In this document: positions 7,018 through 11,543 of the stretch, piece after piece | Layout of the letters: the number at the start of each line of letters is the position of its first letter | Numbering within the stretch: position 1 is the first letter of the stretch | Source of the DNA: Clostridia bacterium | Lineage (GTDB): Bacteria > Bacillota_A > Clostridia > Oscillospirales > CAG-272 | Assembly (NCBI GenBank): GCA_017472105.1 | Contig: JAFUQY010000417.1 | Span: forward strand, 1-11,543 | DNA length: 11,543 nucleotides | Reading direction: 5' to 3' | Translations under genes and position numbers: made by a program | The notes under the pieces: model-generated | Seen by the model: only the letters and a program-made list of their open reading frames with translations | The model's database searches: none | What the model was told of the DNA's origin: nothing

Positions 7018-8022
7018 ATGATTACCTGCTTCGGTGAAACCATGCTGCGGCTGTCTCCTCCCGGTGCGTACCGGATCGCACAGGCGCAGTCGTTCGATAT
7101 CGTCTTCGGCGGTGCGGAATCAAACGTCGGCATCGCACTTGCCAATTTCGGCGAAAATGTCCGCTGGGTGTCCAAAATGCCCGAAAACGAAATCGCGGAC
7201 GCCTGTCTCTCGTGGATGCGCTCCTTCGGGATGGATGTCTCGAAGGTTGTGCGCGGCGGGAAGCGTATGGGCGTGTTCTTCCTCGAAAAAGGCGCGTCTC
7301 TCCGTCCGTCGAAGGTCATCTATGACCGCAAAGGCTCCGCGATTTCCGAGGCTCAGCCGGCGGATTTCGACTGGAAACGTATCCTCGACGGCACCGATGC
7401 GTTTTTCTTCACCGGAATCACTCCCGCAATCGGCGAAACTTTGCCCGGGATCACCGCGGATGCACTCGCCGTCTGCCGGGAGAAAAAGATTCCCGTGTTC
7501 TGCGACATCAACTACCGCCCGACCCTGTGGACTCCCGAAGAAGCCGGCCCGACCATGCAGAAGCTCATCCGGGGACTTGATACCCTCGTCGCGAATGAGG
7601 AACATGCCGATCTGCTGCTGGGCGTGAAATCCGATCTCACAGGGGACGACAAGCTCCGCGATATCGCAGAAAAACTCGCTGAAACCTACGAAATCGGCCG
7701 CGTTGTCCTGACCCTCAGACAGAGCCATTCGTCCGACGACAATACCGTATCCGCCGTGATGTACGACAGCCAAATCGGTGAATTTGTGAAGTCGAAGGAG
7801 TACCGCGTGCATATCGTTGACCGTGTCGGCGGTGGTGACGCACTGTCTGCCGGGCTGATTTACTGCACAAAACAGGGCATGAACGCGCAGGATACCATCG
7901 AATTTGCGTCCGCGGCAAATGCCCTCAAGCATTCCATCCACGGTGACGCCCTGATCGCAACTGCCGCCGAAGTCGCACGCCTCGCGAAATCCAGCGACGG
8001 TACCGTACGGATGATTCGGTAA
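7018..8022 (+). CDS. kdgK: PfkB-family sugar kinase, probable 2-keto-3-deoxygluconate kinase
   Basis: A 334-residue ribokinase-fold enzyme that phosphorylates a sugar or sugar acid with ATP. It shows FGETMLRLSP at the N-terminus, the substrate-binding GGAESNVGIALANFG (31-45), FCDINYRPTLW (161-171), and the PfkB signature RVGGGDALSAGLIY with GGGD at 271-274, Asp274 being the catalytic base. The DINYRPTLW motif and overall pattern fit KDG kinases, which make KDPG for cleavage to pyruvate and glyceraldehyde-3-phosphate, but fructokinase or another sugar specificity cannot be excluded. AAAGGAG (7005-7011) overlaps the stop of the hydrolase gene and sits six bases before the ATG, so the two genes are almost certainly one transcript. 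No KDPG aldolase is visible nearby. Confidence 0.85.
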   Translation: MITCFGETMLRLSPPGAYRIAQAQSFDIVFGGAESNVGIALANFGENVRWVSKMPENEIADACLSWMRSFGMDVSKVVRGGKRMGVFFLEKGASLRPSKVIYDRKGSAISEAQPADFDWKRILDGTDAFFFTGITPAIGETLPGITADALAVCREKKIPVFCDINYRPTLWTPEEAGPTMQKLIRGLDTLVANEEHADLLLGVKSDLTGDDKLRDIAEKLAETYEIGRVVLTLRQSHSSDDNTVSAVMYDSQIGEFVKSKEYRVHIVDRVGGGDALSAGLIYCTKQGMNAQDTIEFASAANALKHSIHGDALIATAAEVARLAKSSDGTVRMIR

Positions 8023-8083
8023 TGCGGAATGAATGAGCGGATGTGCGGTATGCGAAATGCAGGCTCGGCTGGAATTTTCCGGC

Positions 8084-8102
8084 GGGAGGATAATATCCTC
8101 CC
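8084..8102. repeat. intergenic palindrome
   Basis: GGGAGGATAATATCCTCCC forms a perfect 8-bp stem with a three-base centre and is followed by CCTACAATA. With no T-run after it, it is a poor terminator. Its form resembles short palindromes dispersed between genes in many Clostridia; that resemblance is recalled, not searched. Confidence 0.7.
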
Positions 8103-8425
8103 CTACAATAAATTCCGTCAACCTCCACGGCGCGCGTGAGCCCGGATCAGAAACAATTGAAGTAACAAAATCGCTTGATCGCGTCACGGCTACTGTGAGC
8201 AGGGTCTCGGCGGTCCCTGCGAACTCGCGAACGATTTTCTGATAGTCAGGACGAAACCACTCGGCAACGCACCCTCAAATACAATCTGCACACACATCCG
8301 TGGACAAGCAAATTAACAATCCAAACTGCACGTCGTCAATAAAAAAATCCCCCTGAAGCTGACGAACCCATATCAACTGCCTCCCCGTAGAGCACTGCAC
8401 TTCGTCAGTCGAAAGTTTTTGCGGA

Positions 8426-8441
8426 GCTTTTTTCAAAAAGC
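8426..8441 (+). repeat. AT-rich hairpin upstream of the HAD gene
   Basis: GCTTTTT-TC-AAAAAGC is a 7-bp perfect hairpin. The preceding GTTTTTGCGGA (8415-8425) could instead pair through TTTTTG with CAAAAA (8434-8439), so two structures compete. The core GCGGAGCTTTT also occurs at the right end of the inverted-repeat element (about 2461-2471). Confidence 0.5.
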
Positions 8442-8486
8442 GACCGTATCCCTTCCAACTACAAAATTTCGGAGAACAAAATCACC

Positions 8487-9233
8487 ATGTACATCTTAGC
8501 AACAGACTATGACGGTACCCTGAGCCGGGGCGGTGTGTCCCAGCGGAATAAGGATGCCATCCGCAGATTCCGGGAAGCCGGGAACCTGTTCGGCGTTGTC
8601 ACCGGGCGGGACTATTATATGTATAATACCCTCGTTGACAACGGTACCGAGTTTGACTTCATTCTGCCCTTCAACGGCGGGATGACGATCAATACCAATG
8701 GCATCGTCACGGCGGATTACCGCGCTCCCAATGACGAGAACATCATCTACGAGATTGCGGAAATGATGCGCGACTACGACAGCTGGCTCGGATGCTCTGT
8801 CTATAAAACCCACTATACCTTCCATCCCCATCATCCCAACGGCGGACGCTCCTGCCTGCCCATGGAGTATTCCTTCGCTATCCCTTCCTTCAGCATGCTC
8901 AATACCGGATGCACCACTTCCGAAAGAGCCGCTGAATGTGCCGCCCGCGTCAATGAACGCTTCGGTCATATCGTCACCGCACTCCAGAACGGCTCCGCTG
9001 TCGATTTCCCGCCCCGCGGTATCGATAAGGGTGAAGGCGTCGCACGGTATGCCGCTGCCATGGGCGTTCCCACGGAAAATATCTACTGCGCCGGCGATGA
9101 AATGAACGATATCGCCATGATCTCCCGCTTCCATGGATGCGCCGTCGAAAATGCACGGCAGGAAATCAAGGACGCCGCCGAACATACCTACGCCGATATC
9201 GCCGAGATTATCGATACCATCTTATCGAAATGA
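8487..9233 (+). CDS. Cof-type HAD-IIB family phosphatase
   Basis: A 248-residue cytoplasmic phosphatase of the HAD superfamily. All four motifs are present: DYDGTL with the nucleophile Asp7 and acid-base Asp9, VVTGRD with Thr39, Lys181 in GIDKGEGV, and GDEMNDIAM with Asp204 and Asp208. The type II cap lies between motifs II and III (about residues 60-175), as in Cof/YbiV-type enzymes, which mostly act on sugar phosphates or cofactor precursors. The cap contains an unusual HPHHPNGG stretch near residues 113-120. The ribosome site GGAG (8471-8474) is a rather long 12 bases from the ATG. It appears to be transcribed separately, with gaps of 464 and 133 bases on its two sides. The substrate is unknown. 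Confidence 0.9.
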   Translation: MYILATDYDGTLSRGGVSQRNKDAIRRFREAGNLFGVVTGRDYYMYNTLVDNGTEFDFILPFNGGMTINTNGIVTADYRAPNDENIIYEIAEMMRDYDSWLGCSVYKTHYTFHPHHPNGGRSCLPMEYSFAIPSFSMLNTGCTTSERAAECAARVNERFGHIVTALQNGSAVDFPPRGIDKGEGVARYAAAMGVPTENIYCAGDEMNDIAMISRFHGCAVENARQEIKDAAEHTYADIAEIIDTILSK

Positions 9234-9238
9234 TTTTT
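9211..9238 (+). terminator. weak terminator candidate at the end of the HAD gene
   Basis: TCGATA (9211-9216), a six-base loop and TATCGA (9223-9228) form a stem that overlaps the last codons. A run of five T follows at 9234-9238. The stem is short and AT-rich and the T-run is five bases away, so it may not be effective. Confidence 0.3.
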
Positions 9239-9264
9239 GGGCTCTCCATTCCCACAAATTCCTG

Positions 9265-9293
9265 TTGCATAACATCCAATAATGTGTTAAAAT
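9265..9293 (+). promoter_or_regulatory. promoter of the phosphate transporter operon
   Basis: The -35 TTGCAT (9265-9270), a 17-base spacer and the -10 TAAAAT (9288-9293) are preceded by TGT, an extended -10. This predicts a leader of about 65 bases before the PiT start codon. No PhoB-like box repeats were recognised. Confidence 0.65.
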
Positions 9294-9306
9294 GGTAATA
9301 TGCGTT

Positions 9307-9330
9307 CCGGTTATCGGTACTGACAGCCGG
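9307..9330 (+). promoter_or_regulatory. leader hairpin in the PiT 5' untranslated region
   Basis: CCGGTTATC (9307-9315) pairs with GACAGCCGG (9322-9330) around the loop GGTACT, with one G-T pair and one mismatch. It lies at the predicted 5' end of the transcript, clear of the ribosome site at 9353-9357. Confidence 0.5.
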
Positions 9331-9366
9331 AGCAGAATACAATAAACTGAATAAGGACGGTCATTT

Positions 9367-10419
9367 ATGGATTCCATTCTGGATTTTTGGCATCAGATGA
9401 CGGCGAATCCGCTTCTCTTCATCGCGGTTACAATGACGCTCGGCGTGATTCTGGTAAACGGCTGGACCGATGCACCGAACGCAATCGCAACCTGCGTTGT
9501 TACCCGATGCATGCCGCCGAGAGCCGCAATTCTGATGGCAGCAGTGTTCAATTTCCTCGGCGTGTTCGTAATGACGCTTGTCAATGCCGCAGTTGCGGAA
9601 ACCATTACGAAAATGGTGGACTTCGGCGACGACCCCGATCAGGCAATCATCGCTCTGAGCGCGGCGCTGTTCGCTATCGTTCTCTGGGCTACCCTCGCGT
9701 GGGTGTTCGGTATTCCCACCAGTGAAAGCCACGCCCTCATCGCCGGTCTGACCGGCAGTGCCATCGCGCTCCACGGCAGCCTCAGCGGCGTAAACGGTGC
9801 CGAATGGGTCAAGGTCATCTACGGTATCGGCATCTCCGTCACGCTCGGCTTCGGTCTCGGCTGGCTCGTCTGCAAGATCGTAACCCTCCTCTTCCAAAAA
9901 GCAAACCGACCGAAAACCGAACCCTTCTTCCGCGGCGCGCAGATCGTAGGTGCGGCTTCCATGGCATTCATGCACGGCGCACAGGACGGTCAGAAATTCA
10001 TGGGCGTTATCCTGCTCTGCGTCTATATGTCCCAGGGTCAGGCACTTCCCTCCGATATCCACATCCCCATCTGGCTCATGGTCGTATGCTCCGTGGTTAT
10101 GGCTGCGGGTACGGCAATGGGCGGCAAGAAAATCATCAAATCCGTTGGTATGGATATGGTCAAGCTGGAAAAGTATCAGGGCTTCTCCGCGGATATTGCA
10201 GCGGCGATTTCCCTCCTGTTCTGCTCGGTATTCAGCCTTCCCGTATCCACCACACACGCAAAGACGACTTCCATCATGGGCGTCGGCGCCGTGAAGCGTG
10301 TTTCCGCCATCAACTTCGGCGTCGTCAAGGAAATGGTGCTCACATGGGTTCTCACCTTCCCCGGATGCGGCCTCGTCGGCTTTATCATGACGAAACTGTT
10401 TATGTTTATCTTTACCTGA
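9367..10419 (+). CDS. pit: inorganic phosphate transporter, PiT family
   Basis: A 350-residue polytopic inner-membrane protein that imports phosphate, usually as a metal-phosphate complex with H+ or Na+ symport. The two inverted PiT repeats are visible: NGWTDAPNAIATCVVT (31-46) with GIPTSESHALIAGLTGSAIA (115-134), and FMHGAQDGQKFMG (201-213) with LPVSTTHAKTTSIMGVG (291-307). About eight to ten hydrophobic segments can be picked out. The first motif reads NGWTDAPNA where many relatives have NGFHDTANA. The start has AAGGA (9353-9357) nine bases upstream. A DUF47 gene follows after 18 bases, the standard pit-associated regulator pair. Confidence 0.95.
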   Translation: MDSILDFWHQMTANPLLFIAVTMTLGVILVNGWTDAPNAIATCVVTRCMPPRAAILMAAVFNFLGVFVMTLVNAAVAETITKMVDFGDDPDQAIIALSAALFAIVLWATLAWVFGIPTSESHALIAGLTGSAIALHGSLSGVNGAEWVKVIYGIGISVTLGFGLGWLVCKIVTLLFQKANRPKTEPFFRGAQIVGAASMAFMHGAQDGQKFMGVILLCVYMSQGQALPSDIHIPIWLMVVCSVVMAAGTAMGGKKIIKSVGMDMVKLEKYQGFSADIAAAISLLFCSVFSLPVSTTHAKTTSIMGVGAVKRVSAINFGVVKEMVLTWVLTFPGCGLVGFIMTKLFMFIFT

Positions 10420-10437
10420 TCGAAAGGATGATTGAAA

Positions 10438-11058
10438 ATGGCTAAGGGCGATAAATTCTATTTTGATAATTTTGTGGCATGCGCGGAGCTTTCCAAGAAG
10501 GCCGCGTCCTATCTGGTAAGCTGTCTGGAAAACTATGATCCGAAGAGCATCGAAATCATGCTCGTGGAAATGCATAAGATCGAGCACAACGCGGACATGA
10601 AGAAGCATGAGATGAACGAAGCTCTCGCAAAGGCGTTCGTGACTCCCGTTGACCGCGAGGACCTGGACATGCTGAGCCAGAACCTCGATCAGGTCACCGA
10701 CGAGCTGGAAGAAGTCATGCAGAAGTTCTACATCTACAACATCCCGTCCGTGATTCCCTCCATGGTGGAATTTGCGAAGAATCTCGTCAGATCCTGCGAG
10801 CTCCTGTGCGACCTGATGGCGGAATTCGAAAACTTCAAGCGATCCAAGAAGATCCGCGATTACATCATCAAGCTCAACGACGTGGAAGAAGAATGCGACA
10901 GACTGTATCTCAAGTCCATGCGGGAGCTGAATACCAATCCCGCAGACGTGCTGACCACGATCTCCCTGCGTGAAATCTTCGAGTGCCTTGAAGCCTGCGC
11001 CGATGCCTGCGAACACGTCAGCGAATGCGTCGGCTCCGTTATCATGAAGAACACCTGA
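10438..11058 (+). CDS. DUF47 / PhoU-like family protein
   Basis: A 206-residue, mostly helical acidic protein of the DUF47 (PF01865) group, which share the PhoU three-helix-bundle fold and are usually encoded beside PiT transporters, where they are thought to modulate transport. Metal-binding-type acidic clusters are seen at EMHKIEHNADMKKHE (44-58), DREDLDMLSQNLDQVTDELEE (72-92), DVEEECDRLY (148-157) and ECLEACADACEHVSECV (182-198). The last cluster has an unusual run of four cysteines (183, 187, 191, 197) at roughly helical spacing. I chose the ATG at 10438 over the upstream TTG because AAAGGA (10423-10428) is nine bases before it. The gene begins 18 bases after pit and is surely co-transcribed. 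Confidence 0.93.
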   Translation: MAKGDKFYFDNFVACAELSKKAASYLVSCLENYDPKSIEIMLVEMHKIEHNADMKKHEMNEALAKAFVTPVDREDLDMLSQNLDQVTDELEEVMQKFYIYNIPSVIPSMVEFAKNLVRSCELLCDLMAEFENFKRSKKIRDYIIKLNDVEEECDRLYLKSMRELNTNPADVLTTISLREIFECLEACADACEHVSECVGSVIMKNT

Positions 11059-11086
11059 TGAACGCGGAGATTGACAGCGAAACTCC

Positions 11087-11116
11087 TTGACAATCCCACC
11101 GCATCGGTGCTATAAT
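11087..11116 (+). promoter_or_regulatory. near-consensus promoter of pduL
   Basis: A perfect -35 TTGACA (11087-11092) and a perfect -10 TATAAT (11111-11116) are separated by 18 bases. The spacer contains the inverted repeat CACCG-CAT-CGGTG (11097-11109). The ribosome site TTGGAGG lies at 11136-11142, with the ATG at 11152. This suggests strong expression. Confidence 0.85.
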
Positions 11117-11151
11117 TAAGATGAAAATTATCATATTGGAGGTACACACCA

Positions 11152-11543
11152 ATGGCAAAAGTATTAGTTGAAACCAGCGCACGTCACGTACATCTCTCCG
11201 AAGAACATATCAAGATCCTCTTCGGCGAAGGCGCGACCCTCACTCATAAGAAGGACCTCTCCCAGCCCGGTCAGTTCGCATGCGAAGAACGCGTTACCGT
11301 TGTTGGCCCCAAGAAGTCCATTCCCAACGTTATCATCCTCGGCCCCGCACGTCCCGCTACTCAGGTTGAAATCTCCCTCACCGACGCCCGTACCCTCGAC
11401 GTAAACGCTCCCGTTCGTGAATCCGGTGATGTTGCAGGTTCCGGCGCATGTAAGCTGGTCGGCCCCGCTGGTGAAGTTGAAATCAGCGAAGGCGTTATCG
11501 CCGCAAAGCGTCACATCCACTTCACTCCCGCTGACGCTGAAGC
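11152..11543 (+). CDS. pduL: phosphate acyltransferase PduL (phosphotransacylase), 3' end cut
   Basis: The first 130 codons are present and the gene runs off the window. PduL interconverts acyl-CoA and acyl-phosphate (acetyl or propionyl), linking fermentation to ATP production through acetate kinase. Family hallmarks are VETSARHVHLS (5-15), with His residues of the first metal site, KKDLSQPGQFACEERVT (34-50), LGPARPATQVEISLTDAR (64-81), PVRESGD (88-94) and AAKRHIHFTPADAE (116-129), whose His residues belong to the zinc-binding set. The protein starts directly with the catalytic domain and has no N-terminal shell-targeting extension, so it is probably a cytosolic form. No microcompartment shell gene is visible in the window. 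The promoter and ribosome site are both strong. Whether acetate kinase follows cannot be seen. Confidence 0.95.
   Translation, partial: MAKVLVETSARHVHLSEEHIKILFGEGATLTHKKDLSQPGQFACEERVTVVGPKKSIPNVIILGPARPATQVEISLTDARTLDVNAPVRESGDVAGSGACKLVGPAGEVEISEGVIAAKRHIHFTPADAE

Larger units (their letters stand above)
8023..8486. other. 464-base intergenic region without a supported gene
   Basis: This stretch separates the hydrolase/kinase cluster from the HAD phosphatase. It holds a perfect palindrome (8084-8102) and an AT-rich hairpin (8426-8441). A weak promoter candidate, TTAACA (8313-8318), 17 bases, TCAATA (8336-8341), could serve the HAD gene. Short open frames exist, the longest being about 69 codons at 8033-8242, but none has a ribosome site or a recognisable domain. 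No convincing T-tailed terminator for the kinase gene is seen. Confidence 0.6.

Noticed and set aside
8033..8242. A short plus-strand open frame after the KDG-type kinase
   Set aside because: It has no ribosome site, contains the palindrome, and its product matches no family I recognise.
9361..11016. A 551-codon minus-strand open frame opposite pit and the DUF47 gene
   Set aside because: It is His/Glu/Asp-rich without domains and spans two well-supported plus-strand genes; it is an antisense shadow.
1..11543. CRISPR array, tRNA or rRNA genes, insertion sequences, phage genes
   Set aside because: No regularly spaced direct repeats, cloverleaf-like segments, rRNA motifs, transposase or phage proteins were seen in the window.

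Overview
The window looks like a chromosomal segment of an anaerobic, moderately GC-rich member of the Clostridia (Bacillota), probably a gut or rumen organism. I infer this from the mix of genes (short pyruvate kinase, GH106-like hydrolase, KDG-type sugar kinase, PiT/DUF47 phosphate pair, stand-alone PduL), the AGGAGG-type ribosome sites, the sigma-A-like promoters and the palindromic intergenic repeats. No species can be named from sequence alone.

Left part, minus strand (1-1783): a promoter near 1827-1855 drives a small lipoprotein, then a cysteine desulfurase starting one base after the lipoprotein stop, then a HAD-superfamily hydrolase that runs off the window edge. The three genes are tightly packed and read as one operon.

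Centre left (1784-2584): an 801-base gap between the divergent lipoprotein and pyruvate kinase promoters. About 590 bases of it (1886-2477) form one unit bounded by imperfect inverted repeats of roughly 83 bases with a perfect 24-base core. The unit is packed with hairpins and has a 13-bp long-range stem. No convincing protein is encoded. This is the least explained and most interesting part of the window: either a non-autonomous mobile or repeat element, or a large structured RNA.

Centre, plus strand (2585-8022): pyruvate kinase, a 977-residue GH106-like glycoside hydrolase with no signal peptide, and a PfkB-family kinase resembling 2-keto-3-deoxygluconate kinase. The gaps are 57 and 11 bases with no terminator seen, so they are probably co-transcribed. 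A plausible reading is cytoplasmic cleavage of a plant-type (pectin-like) oligosaccharide, sugar-acid phosphorylation, and carbon flow towards pyruvate.

Right part, plus strand (8023-11543): a 464-base gap with a perfect palindrome and an AT-rich hairpin; a Cof-type HAD phosphatase; a promoter and leader hairpin before a PiT phosphate transporter followed by its usual DUF47/PhoU-like partner; and, behind a near-consensus promoter, the first 130 codons of the phosphate acyltransferase PduL, cut by the window end. No tRNA, rRNA, CRISPR array, transposase or phage gene was seen.
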